From Actinomadura sp. DC4 (GTDB lineage: Bacteria > Actinomycetota > Actinomycetes > Streptosporangiales > Streptosporangiaceae), in contig NZ_JAUEQY010000004.1 in NCBI RefSeq assembly GCF_030406325.1, positions 396,736-460,735 on the forward strand: 64,000 bases of DNA, in the 5' to 3' direction. Made by a program: the position numbers and the translations under genes. This document shows, one piece after another, positions 40,177 to 49,796 of this stretch; positions within the stretch are counted from its first letter, which is position 1, and each line of letters begins with the position of its first letter. The notes beneath the pieces are model-generated. The model searched no databases, had not been told where the DNA came from, and saw nothing but the letters and a program-made list of their open reading frames with translations.

Positions 40177-40707
40177 GTGCCCCCCACAGGCGAGATTGAA
40201 GTCCGTCGCAGCTCACGGCGCCGCCGTACGGTGACCGCGCGCCGCGACGGTGACAAGACGGTCGTGATGATGCCGGCCGGGTTGAGCGCCGCCGAAGAGC
40301 AGGAATGGATCGCGACGGTGCTGGAGAGGCTGGCGAGGCGTGAGCAGCGCCGGCACCCGAGTGACGACGTGCTGTTCGACCGTGCCCGTGAGCTGTCGAC
40401 ACGCTATCTCGACGGCCGCGCCGCGCCCCTGAGCGTGCGCTGGGTCAGCAACCAGCGCAGCCGCTGGGGCTCCTGTACGCCCGACGACGGCTCCATCCGG
40501 CTGTCCATACAGCTCCGAGGCATGCCCGGCTGGGTCGTCGACTACGTCCTGCTGCACGAGCTGACGCACCTGCTGGAGCCCGGTCACGGGCCCTCGTTCT
40601 GGAAACTCGTCAACCGCTACCCCAAGACCGAGCGCGCCCGCGGCTACCTCGAAGGCGTCGCCGCCACCGCCGGTCTGCCCCTGACGGACGGAGAGCCCGT
40701 CGCGTGA
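40177..40707 (+). CDS. YgjP/DUF45-type metallopeptidase-like protein
   Basis: This 176-aa protein matches the YgjP family: VRWVSNQRSRWGSCTP, RLSIQLRGMPGWVVDYVLLH and the zinc motif HELTH with a third His in HGPSFW. YgjP proteins have a zincin-like fold; biochemical roles are poorly known. The GTG at 40177 has TACGGT at 40165-40170, 6 nt upstream, so transcription may begin at the start codon (leaderless). It overlaps the next gene in GTGA, suggesting a two-gene unit. DnaA-box-like sites lie directly upstream. Confidence 0.85.
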   Translation: MPPTGEIEVRRSSRRRRTVTARRDGDKTVVMMPAGLSAAEEQEWIATVLERLARREQRRHPSDDVLFDRARELSTRYLDGRAAPLSVRWVSNQRSRWGSCTPDDGSIRLSIQLRGMPGWVVDYVLLHELTHLLEPGHGPSFWKLVNRYPKTERARGYLEGVAATAGLPLTDGEPVA

Positions 40708-41294
40708 CGGCCCGATTCGTCGCCGTCCTCGCCGGACGCGAGGTCGCGACCCCGCCGGGTGCCGACCCGGCGGAGTTCCGGCTCGCCGTGATCGAGGACA
40801 CCTATGAGGTCGTCGCCGGCTTGGAGTTCGTCACCCCCGTCCTCGCCCTCACCGACGACGACGATGACGCCGCGTCGATCACCTGGCCGGGCACCGAGAT
40901 CGTCCGTACGGACGGCCTGCGGGCGCTGCTCGACGCGCTGACCGGCCTCGGCGCCGACCAGGCGGCCGTCGTCGCCCACGACGCCCCGGACCTGCCGCCC
41001 CTGCTGCTCGGAAAGCTCTTCCGCGCCCTCGGTGGCGGAGAGGTCGCGATCTGCCCGGCCAAGGACGGCGGCCTCGTCGCCCTGGCCGCCCGGCTGCCGG
41101 CCGCGCCGTGGATCGGTGAGATCGACCTCGACACCGAAGACGCCCCGAGCCGGCTGCGCGCCGCCGCCGGGCGCCCCGGCGCCGTACGCTCCGGGCCCGG
41201 CTGGCACCGCCTCCGTACGCCCCGGGACCTCACGCGTCTCGACCCTGGCCTCGAGGGCTGGGACAACACCAGAATCCTGCTCGGCGGCGGGTAA
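40704..41294 (+). CDS. DUF2064-like putative nucleotidyl/glycosyltransferase-fold protein
   Basis: This 196-aa protein overlaps YgjP by 4 nt. Its middle, AAVVAHDAPDLPPLLLGKLFRAL then EVAICPAKDGGLVALAARLP, resembles the DUF2064/CofC-like Rossmann fold in which GSDxPxLP and GPAxDGGYxLxGL bind a nucleotide sugar. The C-terminal LRTPRDLTRLDP fits the same family (DVDTPxDL). The matches are partial and key acidic residues differ, so catalytic activity is uncertain. It may be a divergent or inactive member. No signal peptide or membrane segment. Confidence 0.55.
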   Translation: MTARFVAVLAGREVATPPGADPAEFRLAVIEDTYEVVAGLEFVTPVLALTDDDDDAASITWPGTEIVRTDGLRALLDALTGLGADQAAVVAHDAPDLPPLLLGKLFRALGGGEVAICPAKDGGLVALAARLPAAPWIGEIDLDTEDAPSRLRAAAGRPGAVRSGPGWHRLRTPRDLTRLDPGLEGWDNTRILLGGG

Positions 41295-41335
41295 ATCCGG
41301 TAAGGGTTTCCTGACCCAAAGGTCACATTGACGCG

Positions 41336-41355
41336 CTCTGCAAAGGATTGCAGAG
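41336..41355. promoter_or_regulatory. LacI-family operator of the uronate operon
   Basis: CTCTGCAAAGGATTGCAGAG has perfect 8-bp arms around a 4-nt centre, 31 nt upstream of the LacI GTG and directly downstream of TTGACG (41328-41333). It overlaps the probable promoter, the expected place for a repressor of the whole operon. Confidence 0.75.
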
Positions 41356-41386
41356 TTTCACTCATTCATCCCGTCAAGGAGCACTC

Positions 41387-42382
41387 GTGCCGGTGACCAT
41401 CCAGGATGTGGCCCGTGAGGCGGGGGTCTCGGTGTCCACCGTGTCCCGCGCGTTCACGGCGCCGGAGATGGTGAGAGACGAGACCCGGCACTTCGTGCTC
41501 GCGACCGCGGAACGGCTGGGCTACCGCCCGAACCGCGCCGCGCGGGGGCTGATCACCGGCAGGACCGGAAACCTCGGCGTGATCGTCCCCGACCTGTCGA
41601 ACCCCTTCTTTCCCAACGTGCTGAAGGGAGTGCAGTCCCGCGCTCGCGAGGCCGACTACGCCGTCTTCCTCGCGGACTGCGACGAGAACGCCACCGAGGA
41701 GGTCGCCCTCGTCCAGGCCATGGCCAAGCAGGTCGACGGCGTGATCCTCTGCTCCTCCCGCATGTCGGCCGCCCAGCTCGAACGCATCGTCGGCAGCACC
41801 TCCCTGGTGTTCGTCAACCGCCAGGTCGGCGACCAGCCGGCGGTCCTGATGGACACGGCCGGCGGCATGCGGCAGGCGGTCGACCATCTCGCGGCGCTCG
41901 GGCACCGCCGGATCGCCTTCCTGAACGGGCCGCGCGCCTCGTGGTCCAACCGGGAACGCCGGCGCGGCCTGCGCCGCGCGGCCCGGCAGGGCATCGAGAT
42001 CGTCGAGCTGGGGCCGTTCGCCCCGCGCTTCGAGGGCGGCCCGCACGCCGCCGACCTGGCGCTGGCCGAGGGCGTGACGGCGATCATCGCCTACAACGAC
42101 CTGATGGCGCTGGGCGTGATGTCCCGGCTGGCCGACCGGGGCGTGTCCGTACCCGGGCAGATGAGCGTCGTCGGGTTCGACGACATCTTGATGGCGGGCA
42201 TGGCCACCCCGCCGCTGACCACCGTGTCGATGCAGAACGAGCGAGCGGGCCGCGTGGCCGTCGACCTGCTCGTCAGCCTCCTGACCGTCACCGGCGCCGC
42301 GGGGGATCCGCGCCGGGAACTCGAATGTCAGCTGATCGTGCGGGCGTCGACCGCCGTACCGCCCGATCCGACCGGAAGGTGA
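41387..42382 (+). CDS. LacI-family transcriptional regulator of the hexuronate operon
   Basis: This 331-aa repressor has the LacI helix-turn-helix (VTIQDVAREAGVSVSTVSRAF), hinge (LGYRPNRAARGL) and a periplasmic-binding effector core (LGVIVPDLSNPFFPNVLKGV, VSVPGQMSVVGFDDILMAGM). GTG 41387 follows AAGGAG at normal spacing. It is the first gene of the operon it probably controls: SBP starts 8 nt after its stop and the operator precedes it, so the circuit is self-regulating. The effector is probably a hexuronate or breakdown product, inferred from the downstream enzymes. Confidence 0.92.
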   Translation: MPVTIQDVAREAGVSVSTVSRAFTAPEMVRDETRHFVLATAERLGYRPNRAARGLITGRTGNLGVIVPDLSNPFFPNVLKGVQSRAREADYAVFLADCDENATEEVALVQAMAKQVDGVILCSSRMSAAQLERIVGSTSLVFVNRQVGDQPAVLMDTAGGMRQAVDHLAALGHRRIAFLNGPRASWSNRERRRGLRRAARQGIEIVELGPFAPRFEGGPHAADLALAEGVTAIIAYNDLMALGVMSRLADRGVSVPGQMSVVGFDDILMAGMATPPLTTVSMQNERAGRVAVDLLVSLLTVTGAAGDPRRELECQLIVRASTAVPPDPTGR

Positions 42383-42390
42383 ATCCCCGA

Positions 42391-43587
42391 ATGCGCGCTA
42401 AGAAGTTGTGCCTCGCGGCGGTGTTCGTCCTGGTGGGCGCCTGCGGCTCGCCGAGCGCCGGGGGAGGGGCCAAGGACCTCTCCCCGGACAAGGTGCCGAA
42501 CAGCCCGAAGAAGGCGGTGACGCTCAACATCATCGACGTCGCGGGCAACCTCCAGCTCACCAAGGGCATGATCGACGAGTTCGTCCAGACGCACCCGAAG
42601 GTCATCAAGAAGGTCACCTACACCACGGCCACCGCGCCGGAGCTGCCCGGCAAGATCAAGGCGCAGCAGAGCGCGGGGCAGGTGCAGATCGGGCTGGTCC
42701 TCACCGGCACCGACGGGCTCGCGGCCGGCATCTCCCAGAAGCTGTGGGTCAAGACCGATGACTACGCGAGCCGTATGGGCGCCGCGAACTACCTGCCGCC
42801 CGCGCAGAAGATGCAGGAGCTCGCGCAGGGCCACGGCGTCGAGATCGTCTACTACCCCTCCGGGCCGCTCATCGAGTACAACCCCAGGACGGTCACCAAG
42901 CCGCCGGCGACCGTACAGGACCTGCTCGCGTGGGCCAAGGCACACCCGAAGAAGTTCCAGTACGCCCGCCCGGCCAACTCCGGCCCCGGCCGTACGTTCC
43001 TCATGGGCCTGCCCTACATCCTCGGCGACAGCGACCCCAAGGACCCCAAGGCCGGCTGGGCCAAGACCTGGGCCTACCTCCAGGAGCTCAGCAAGTACGT
43101 CGACTACTACCCCTCCAAGACCTCCGAGACGATGGCGAACCTGGCCAACGGGTCGGCCGACATCATCGCCACGACCACCGGCTGGGACATCAACCCGCGC
43201 GCGCTCGGCCAGGTGCCGGCCGGGGACAAGGTCGCCGCCCTCAAGGGCATGCACTGGGTGACCGACGCCCAGTACGCCGTCGTGCCGACCGGCGTCTCCG
43301 CCGACGTGTTGTCCGCGGACCTGCAGCTGATCAAGTGGATGCTCACGCCACAGCAGCAGGCCAAGGCCTACGACACCGGCTACTTCTACCCGGGCCCGGC
43401 GGTCAGCGGGGTCACCGTGCAGATGGCGCCGCAGAAGTCCCAGCAGGTCATCCAGCAGTTCGGCCGCCCGGAGTACGACGAGTGGATCGCCACGTTCCCC
43501 AAGGAGACCTCGCTGCCGGCCGAGCAGCAGGTGGCCGCGTTCGACCAGTGGGACCGCACCGTGGGCAGCGGAAAGGTCCGCAAGTGA
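42391..43587 (+). CDS. ABC transporter substrate-binding lipoprotein
   Basis: This 398-aa protein has a lipoprotein signal: MRAKKLCLAAVFVLVGACGS, with lipobox Cys18. The mature part is a two-lobe binding protein of the PotD/iron family (VEIVYYPSGPLIEYNPRTV, TTGWDINPRALGQVPAG). It should sit on the outer membrane face and hand substrate to the two permeases encoded downstream. Since all enzymes in the operon work on hexuronates, the likely ligand is glucuronate, galacturonate or an oligomer. This is inference; the protein family more often binds polyamines or iron. Confidence 0.88.
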   Translation: MRAKKLCLAAVFVLVGACGSPSAGGGAKDLSPDKVPNSPKKAVTLNIIDVAGNLQLTKGMIDEFVQTHPKVIKKVTYTTATAPELPGKIKAQQSAGQVQIGLVLTGTDGLAAGISQKLWVKTDDYASRMGAANYLPPAQKMQELAQGHGVEIVYYPSGPLIEYNPRTVTKPPATVQDLLAWAKAHPKKFQYARPANSGPGRTFLMGLPYILGDSDPKDPKAGWAKTWAYLQELSKYVDYYPSKTSETMANLANGSADIIATTTGWDINPRALGQVPAGDKVAALKGMHWVTDAQYAVVPTGVSADVLSADLQLIKWMLTPQQQAKAYDTGYFYPGPAVSGVTVQMAPQKSQQVIQQFGRPEYDEWIATFPKETSLPAEQQVAAFDQWDRTVGSGKVRK

Positions 43588-44657
43588 CCGACAGCAGGAT
43601 CTCGGAGCTGCGGCTCGACCACGTGAGCCGCGGCTTCGGGGGCGTGACGGCCCTGGACGGCCTCGACCTGACGATCAGGGGCGGCGAGTTCGTGGCGCTG
43701 CTCGGCCCCTCCGGCTGCGGAAAGTCGACCGCGCTGAACTGCCTGGCCGGCCTGCTGCCGCTGAGCGAGGGTTCGATCACCCTCGACGAGAGGCGGATCG
43801 ACACCGTGCCCCCGGAGCAGCGCGGGTTCGGGATGGTCTTCCAGAACTACGCGCTGTTCCCGCACATGTCCGTACGGGCCAACATCGGCTTCGGCCTGCG
43901 GATGGCGCGGGTCGCCAAGGCCGAGGCCCGGCGGCGCGTGGACGAGGCGCTCGCCCTCGTCCAGCTGGAGGACCACGCGGGGAAGTTCCCCGCCCAGCTG
44001 TCCGGCGGTCAGCAGCAGCGCGTCGCGATCGCCCGCGCGATCGTCCTCGAACCCGCGCTCGTGCTCATGGACGAGCCGCTGTCCAACCTCGACGCCAAGC
44101 TGCGGCTGGAGATGCGCACCGAGATCAAGCGCATCCACCAGACGCTGGGGCTCACGACCGTCTACGTGACGCACGACCAGGAGGAGGCGCTCTCGCTGGC
44201 GGACCGGCTCGTGCTCCTGCGGCAGGGCCGGGTCCAGCAGGTCGGCACGCCCGAGGAGGTCTACTCCGAGCCCGCCAACCGCTTCGTGGCCGGGTTCATG
44301 GGGTACCGCAACGAGCTGGAGCTGCCCGTGACCTCGGTCACGGACAAGACCGTGGTCCTGGGCGACCTGACCGGGACGCGCCGCGAAGACCTCGGCGAGG
44401 TCGCGGTCGCCGCGATCCGGCCCGAGGACTTCACCGTGGGAGACGGGCCGAACGCCATGGAGGTCGACGTCGAGGTCGTGGAGTACCAGGGCCGCGAGCA
44501 GGCGATCCAGGCCCGTACGGCAGAGGGCGGCCCGCTCCACCTGCGCGCGCCGACGCGCCTGGCCCCGGGCGACCGGGTGACCGTGTCGGTGCCGCCGGAG
44601 CGGGTGCTGGTCTTCGCCGCCGAGAGCCCGGCGGCGCCGTCCGGGGAGGCGGCCTAG
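43584..44657 (+). CDS. ABC transporter ATP-binding protein
   Basis: This 357-aa ATPase has Walker A GPSGCGKST, Q-loop, signature LSGGQQQR, Walker B LVLMDEPLSNLD and H-loop VYVTHDQEEAL, followed by a C-terminal TOBE domain (about 280-357) typical of PotA/MalK-type importers. GTG 43584 overlaps the SBP stop in GTGA. With two permeases and the lipoprotein it completes one importer. The expected substrate is a hexuronate, from operon context. Confidence 0.95.
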   Translation: MTDSRISELRLDHVSRGFGGVTALDGLDLTIRGGEFVALLGPSGCGKSTALNCLAGLLPLSEGSITLDERRIDTVPPEQRGFGMVFQNYALFPHMSVRANIGFGLRMARVAKAEARRRVDEALALVQLEDHAGKFPAQLSGGQQQRVAIARAIVLEPALVLMDEPLSNLDAKLRLEMRTEIKRIHQTLGLTTVYVTHDQEEALSLADRLVLLRQGRVQQVGTPEEVYSEPANRFVAGFMGYRNELELPVTSVTDKTVVLGDLTGTRREDLGEVAVAAIRPEDFTVGDGPNAMEVDVEVVEYQGREQAIQARTAEGGPLHLRAPTRLAPGDRVTVSVPPERVLVFAAESPAAPSGEAA

Positions 44658-45581
44658 ATGGCGGTCCAGGTGGCGGCGCCGCGGATGGCCCTGCGGCACC
44701 GCCTGGCCGACCGGGGCGTGGACCGTACGCTGCTGCTCCTGCTGCCGGCCGTGCTGTTCATCGTGGCGCTGTTCGTCTATCCGTTCGTGTACGGGCTGCA
44801 GCTGTCCTTCCAGCCGCAGCCCGGTTCGGAGACGGTCCAGCGGTACGGCTCTGGGGCCTTCGCCGACTACCACGCGTTCTTCGCCGACCCGTACCTGCGG
44901 AACACGATCTGGACCACGCTCAAGCTCGGCCTGCCCGCCGCCCTGTTCAACGTCCTCGCGTCGGTGCCGATCGCGTACCGGATGCGCGGCCGGTTCCGCG
45001 GCAAACGGACGATCACCACGATCCTCGTCGTGCCGATCGCGCTCGGCACGGTGCTGACCGCCGAGGGCCTGCTGGCGTTCATGGGACCCACCGGCTGGCT
45101 GAACCGCCTCCTGCTCGACCTGCATCTCACCGACCACCCCGTGCGCCTCACGCACAACTACTGGGGCGTGCTGTTCTCGCTGGTCATCTCCGGGTTCCCG
45201 TTCGCGTTCCTGCTGACGCTGTCCTACCTGTCCGGCATCGACCCGACGCTGGAGCGGGCGGCGGCGACGCTCGGCGCGGGCTGGTGGCAGCGGTTCCGGT
45301 ACATCACGCTGCCGTTGCTGGCGCCCGGCCTGGGCATCACGTTCTGCCTGTCGTTCGTGCTGGCGTTCTCGGTCTTCCCCTCAGCGATCATGGTCGGCGA
45401 CCCGGCCGGATCGACCCGGGTGATCTCGATCGCGGCCTTCCACGCGGCGTTCGAGCAGTACGACTACTCGATGGCCTCGGCGATCGCCATGATCATGGGC
45501 GCCGTCGAGCTGGTCGTCATCGGCGTGGTGCTCGGCTGGCGCTCCCGGCTGTACCGCGGTGCGACGGGAGGCAAGGGATGA
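44658..45581 (+). CDS. ABC transporter permease, subunit 1
   Basis: This 307-aa inner-membrane protein begins immediately after the ATPase stop. Six hydrophobic segments are visible, first at about residues 27-50 (LLLLLPAVLFIVALFVYPF). The permease EAA-type loop reads ERAAATLGAGWWQRFRYITL and contacts the ATPase. It resembles PotB-type permeases. It overlaps subunit 2 in ATGA. Confidence 0.92.
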   Translation: MAVQVAAPRMALRHRLADRGVDRTLLLLLPAVLFIVALFVYPFVYGLQLSFQPQPGSETVQRYGSGAFADYHAFFADPYLRNTIWTTLKLGLPAALFNVLASVPIAYRMRGRFRGKRTITTILVVPIALGTVLTAEGLLAFMGPTGWLNRLLLDLHLTDHPVRLTHNYWGVLFSLVISGFPFAFLLTLSYLSGIDPTLERAAATLGAGWWQRFRYITLPLLAPGLGITFCLSFVLAFSVFPSAIMVGDPAGSTRVISIAAFHAAFEQYDYSMASAIAMIMGAVELVVIGVVLGWRSRLYRGATGGKG

Positions 45582-46420
45582 CCACCATCACCCGACGGAG
45601 GGTCGCGCTGCGGCCCGGAACGTGGCTGGTCTGGGGCGCGGTCGTCTTCTTCCTGCTGATCCTGGCCGGCGTCGTGGGTGCGGTCGTGGTCGACTCGTTC
45701 GGCACGCGCTGGTTCGGCGGGTGGCTGCCCTCCGGCTGGACCGCGCACTGGTACGGCACGGCGTGGCGCGAGTTCGACCTCGGCGGCGTGCTGATCGTCA
45801 CGCTGGAGGTCGCCCTGGCGGTCGTGGTGATCTCGCTGCTCGTCGGCGTGCCCGCCGCGTACGCCCTCGCCCGCCGGACCTTCCCCGGCAAGCGCGTGCT
45901 GATGGTCGCGTTCCTGCTGCCGATCCTCATCCCGCCGATCACCTACGGCGTGCCGCTGGCCACCGTGCTCTACAAGTTCCACCTGGCCGGCCGGCTGACC
46001 GGCGTCATCCTGGCCAATCTCGTCCCGGCCGTGCCGTTCGTCATCCTCGTCATGACGCCGTTCATCGAGCAGATCGACCCGAAGATCGAGTCGGCCGCGC
46101 GGATGTGCGGCGCGCGCACGAGGCTGATCTTCACCCGGATCCTCGGGCCACTGCTCGTCCCCGGCATGCTCGCCGCCGCGATCCTCATCCTCGTGCGCAC
46201 GGTCGGCATGTTCGAGCTGACCTTCCTCACCGCGGGGCCGGACAGCCAGACGCTGGTCGTCGCGCTCTACTACTCCGTCTCCTCGGCCGGCATCCGCGCG
46301 CAGCAGGAGATCGACGCGATGGCGGTCCTCTACACCATGTCCATGCTGGTACTGCTCGTCGTGGCACTGCGCTTCGTCAACCCGACCCAGCTGGTGACCC
46401 AGATCAAGGAGAGAGATTGA
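45578..46420 (+). CDS. ABC transporter permease, subunit 2
   Basis: This 280-aa inner-membrane protein starts at ATG 45578, overlapping subunit 1. It has six hydrophobic segments; the EAA loop is ESAARMCGARTRLIFTRILG. It is PotC-like and pairs with subunit 1. Its TGA overlaps the TTG start of the isomerase gene. Confidence 0.92.
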   Translation: MTTITRRRVALRPGTWLVWGAVVFFLLILAGVVGAVVVDSFGTRWFGGWLPSGWTAHWYGTAWREFDLGGVLIVTLEVALAVVVISLLVGVPAAYALARRTFPGKRVLMVAFLLPILIPPITYGVPLATVLYKFHLAGRLTGVILANLVPAVPFVILVMTPFIEQIDPKIESAARMCGARTRLIFTRILGPLLVPGMLAAAILILVRTVGMFELTFLTAGPDSQTLVVALYYSVSSAGIRAQQEIDAMAVLYTMSMLVLLVVALRFVNPTQLVTQIKERD

Positions 46421-47157
46421 GAACCCTGCTGACCCCGGGCAAGGAAACCGAGCTGATCGGGCTGGAGCTGGCCGACCTGGCCGACGGCGAGACCCTCGAC
46501 CTGACCCGCGACACCGAGATCGCGGCCGTGATCCTGTCCGGCGTCGTCGACGTCGACGGGCTCGGCACGGCGGGCGGGCGCGCCGGCGTCTTCGACGGGC
46601 CGGGCCACACGGTGTACGCCCCGCCCGGCACGCCGCTGCGGTTCCGCGCCACGGGCGGCCCGGCGCAGATCGTCCTCGCCTCGGCCCCGCTCGGCGACGG
46701 CACGCCCGGCCGGGCCCGGATCATCGGCCCGGCCGACCAGGCCGTCGACGAGCGCGGCGAGGGCAACTGGGCCCGTACGGTGCGCACGATCCTCGGCCCG
46801 GACGACGACGCCGGGCGGCTGCTGCTCGGCGAGACGATCAACCCGCCCGGCAACTGGTCCAGCTATCCGCCGCACAAGCACGACACCCACGAGCCGCCCC
46901 GAGAGGTCCGGCTGGAGGAGGTCTACCTGTTCAAGGTGGACCCGGAGGGCGGCTTCGGCATCCAGCTCCGCTACGACGGCCAGGGCGAGGAGGCCTTCAC
47001 CGTACGGGACGGCGACGTCGCGGCCATCCCGGCCGGCTACCACCCGGTCGTGGCCGCCCCCGGCTACTCCCTCTGCTACCTGTGGGTGATGGCCGGCCAG
47101 GGTCGGCAGATGATCCCCTACCTCGACCCCGACCACGCCTGGGTCCAGAACGGATGA
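46417..47157 (+). CDS. iolB: IolB/KduI-family isomerase
   Basis: This 246-aa double cupin matches 5-deoxy-glucuronate isomerase Iol[16 protein letters not shown] with metal His residues, [31 protein letters not shown] and a terminal DPDHAWV. TTG 46417 overlaps the preceding stop in TTGA. No inositol genes (IolC, IolD, IolE, IolG) are near. In a hexuronate operon with no UxaC-type isomerase, it may convert glucuronate to fructuronate or galacturonate to tagaturonate, as reported for the related KduI. Family clear; substrate inferred. Confidence 0.85.
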   Translation: MRTLLTPGKETELIGLELADLADGETLDLTRDTEIAAVILSGVVDVDGLGTAGGRAGVFDGPGHTVYAPPGTPLRFRATGGPAQIVLASAPLGDGTPGRARIIGPADQAVDERGEGNWARTVRTILGPDDDAGRLLLGETINPPGNWSSYPPHKHDTHEPPREVRLEEVYLFKVDPEGGFGIQLRYDGQGEEAFTVRDGDVAAIPAGYHPVVAAPGYSLCYLWVMAGQGRQMIPYLDPDHAWVQNG

Positions 47158-47164
47158 GGCCGAG

Positions 47165-48376
47165 GTGAACATCGTCGCGGCCAAGGTCATCGTCACCTGC
47201 CCGGACCGCAACTTCGTGACCCTGAAGCTGACCACGGACGACGGGCTGACCGGGGTGGGCGACGCCACCCTCAACGGCCGGGAGCTCGCGGTCGCCTCCT
47301 ACCTTCAGGATCACGTGTGCCCGTTGCTCATCGGCCGCGACGCGGCCCGCATCGAGGACACCTGGCAGTACCTCCACAAGGGCGCGTACTGGCGGCGCGG
47401 CCCGGTGACGATGACCGCGGTCGCGGCGGTCGACACGGCGCTGTGGGACATCAAGGGCAAGGCCGCCGGGATGCCGGTCTACCAGCTCATCGGCGGCCGG
47501 TCGCGCGACGCGGTCACGGTGTACGGGCACGCGAACGGCGCGACCGTCCCCGACGTCCTGGAGCAGGTCGGCGGCCTGCTCGACCGCGGCTACCGCGCGG
47601 TGCGGGTCCAGGTCGGCATCCCCGGACTGAAGAAGGTCTACGGCGTGCCGGCGACCCGCGAGCCGTACGAGCCGGCGGTCGCGGGGGAACGGCCGGACGA
47701 GGAGACCTGGTCGACGCCGAAGTACCTCAACTTCGTTCCGGGCCTGTTCGCGGCGGTGCGCGAGCGGTTCGGGCACGACTTCCACCTGCTCCACGACGTG
47801 CACCACCGGCTCACCCCGATCGAGGCGGCGCGCCTGGGCAGGGCGGTGGAGCCGTACGGGTTGTTCTGGCTGGAGGACCCGATCTCCGAGGAGCTCCAGG
47901 AGGGGTTCCGGCTGATCCGGTCGCACACGACGACGCCGATCGCGGTCGGTGAGGTCTACAACTCGATCTGGGACTGCCGGCAACTGATCGTCGAGCAGCT
48001 CATCGACTACATCCGGATGGACGTCGTGCACGGCGGCGGGATCACCCACCTGCGCCGGGTGTTCGACCTGGCCGCCCTCCACCACGTACGGACCGGGTCG
48101 CACGGCGCCACCGACCTGTCGCCGGTGTGCCTGGCCGCCGGCCTGCACGTCGACATCGCCGTGCCGAACTTCGGCATCCAGGAGTACATGCCGCACACCG
48201 AGGCCACCGACGCGGTCTTCCCGCACACCTACCGGTTCGCCGACGGGCTGCTGTACCCCTCGGAGGAGCCGGGTCTCGGCGTCGACATCGACGAGGAGGC
48301 GGCCGCGGAGTACCCCTACCGGCGGGCCTACCTGCCGGTCAACCGCCTGGAGGACGGGAGCATGCATGACTGGTGA
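47165..48376 (+). CDS. manD: D-mannonate dehydratase (enolase superfamily)
   Basis: This 403-aa protein follows the ManD/RspA pattern: [21 protein letters not shown] at the start, [28 protein letters not shown], the HDVHHRLTP loop and [11 protein letters not shown] with acidic metal ligands. [18 protein letters not shown] and [16 protein letters not shown] follow. It removes water from D-mannonate to give 2-keto-3-deoxy-D-gluconate. GTG 47165 lies 7 nt after IolB. Its last 11 nt overlap uxaA. It is one branch of the Ashwell hexuronate pathway; UxuB supplies mannonate. Confidence 0.93.
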   Translation: MNIVAAKVIVTCPDRNFVTLKLTTDDGLTGVGDATLNGRELAVASYLQDHVCPLLIGRDAARIEDTWQYLHKGAYWRRGPVTMTAVAAVDTALWDIKGKAAGMPVYQLIGGRSRDAVTVYGHANGATVPDVLEQVGGLLDRGYRAVRVQVGIPGLKKVYGVPATREPYEPAVAGERPDEETWSTPKYLNFVPGLFAAVRERFGHDFHLLHDVHHRLTPIEAARLGRAVEPYGLFWLEDPISEELQEGFRLIRSHTTTPIAVGEVYNSIWDCRQLIVEQLIDYIRMDVVHGGGITHLRRVFDLAALHHVRTGSHGATDLSPVCLAAGLHVDIAVPNFGIQEYMPHTEATDAVFPHTYRFADGLLYPSEEPGLGVDIDEEAAAEYPYRRAYLPVNRLEDGSMHDW

Positions 48377-49796
48377 CACCCTGCTGCTGCAGCCCGAGGA
48401 CGACGTGGCGGTCGCCCTGCGCGACATCGACGGCGTGCCGCGCGGGCACAAGGTCGCCGTACGCGACCTGGCCGTCGGCGCGCCGATCCGCAAGTACGGC
48501 CAGATGATCGGGGTGGCGACCGCGCCGATCAAGGCCGGGGAGCACGTGCACACGCACAACCTCGGCATGGGCCCGCACGACACCGACTACGCCTTCGGCA
48601 CCGACCTGCGCCCGGTGCCGCCCATCGCCCCGGCCGGGTTCCAGGGCATCGTACGGCCGGACGGCCGCGTCGCCACGCGCAACTACATCGGCATCCTGAC
48701 CTCGGTGAACTGCTCGGCCACGGTCGCCCGCAGGATCGCCGCCCGCGCCTCGACGGAGGGCTATCCGAACGTCGACGGCGTCGTGGCGCTGACCCACGGC
48801 ACCGGCTGCGGCATGGCCGCCGACGGCGACGGGATCCGGCTGCTGCGCCGCACCCTGAACGGCTACGCGCGCCACCCCAACTTCGCCGCGATCCTCGTGA
48901 TCGGGCTCGGCTGCGAGGTCAACCAGCTCACCGGCTTCGACCTGCCCGAGGGCACGCCGACGATGACGATCCAGGAGCTCGGCGGCACCTCCGCGACCGT
49001 ACGCCGCGGCCTGGAGGTGATCGGCGAGCTGCTGCCCGCGGCGAACGCGGTCACCCGCGAGCCGGTGCCCGCCTCCGAGCTGGTCCTCGGCCTGCAGTGC
49101 GGCGGGTCCGACGGCTACTCCGGCATCACCGCCAACCCCGCCCTGGGTGCCGCCGCCGACCTCCTCGTACGGCACGGCGGCACCGCGGTCCTCGCCGAGA
49201 CGCCCGAGGTGTACGGGGCCGAGCACCTGCTGACCCGCCGAGCGGTCTCCCGCGCCGTCGGCGAGCGGCTGATCGGGCGGATCCACTGGTGGGAGTCCTA
49301 CGCCGAGTCGATGGACAACAACCCCTCGCCGGGCAACAAGGCCGGCGGCCTGACCACGATCCTGGAGAAGTCGCTCGGCGCGGTCGCCAAGGGCGGCACG
49401 ACGCCGCTCACCGCGGTCTACGAGTACGCCGAGCCGGTCACCGAGCGCGGTTTCGTCTTCATGGACACTCCCGGGTACGACCCGGTCTCGGCGACCGGGC
49501 AGGTGGCCGGCGGCGCGAACCTGATCTGCTTCACGACCGGCCGCGGCTCGGTGTACGGCTGCCGCCCGGCGCCGAGCGTGAAGCTGGCCAGCAACCGCGA
49601 GACGTACCTGGCCATGGAGGAGGATATGGACGTCGACTGCGGCGCGATCCTCGCCGGAGAGGTCTCGGTCGCGGAGCTGGGAGAGCGGATCTTCGAGCTG
49701 GTCCTGGAGGTCGCCTCGGGACGCAAGACGGCGAGCGAGGAACTCGGCTTCGGCGACGAGGAGTTCGCGCCCTGGCAGTTGGGAGCGGTGATGTGA
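48366..49796 (+). CDS. uxaA: Altronate/galactarate-type dehydratase (UxaA family)
   Basis: This 476-aa protein has the N-terminal SAF-like domain ([30 protein letters not shown]) and the C-terminal dehydratase core ([64 protein letters not shown]). UxaA dehydrates D-altronate to 2-keto-3-deoxygluconate, the galacturonate branch. GarD homologues share this layout, so galactarate cannot be ruled out. ATG 48366 overlaps manD; its stop overlaps the UxuB start. Having both dehydratases suggests that the operon handles glucuronate and galacturonate. Confidence 0.9.
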   Translation: MTGDTLLLQPEDDVAVALRDIDGVPRGHKVAVRDLAVGAPIRKYGQMIGVATAPIKAGEHVHTHNLGMGPHDTDYAFGTDLRPVPPIAPAGFQGIVRPDGRVATRNYIGILTSVNCSATVARRIAARASTEGYPNVDGVVALTHGTGCGMAADGDGIRLLRRTLNGYARHPNFAAILVIGLGCEVNQLTGFDLPEGTPTMTIQELGGTSATVRRGLEVIGELLPAANAVTREPVPASELVLGLQCGGSDGYSGITANPALGAAADLLVRHGGTAVLAETPEVYGAEHLLTRRAVSRAVGERLIGRIHWWESYAESMDNNPSPGNKAGGLTTILEKSLGAVAKGGTTPLTAVYEYAEPVTERGFVFMDTPGYDPVSATGQVAGGANLICFTTGRGSVYGCRPAPSVKLASNRETYLAMEEDMDVDCGAILAGEVSVAELGERIFELVLEVASGRKTASEELGFGDEEFAPWQLGAVM

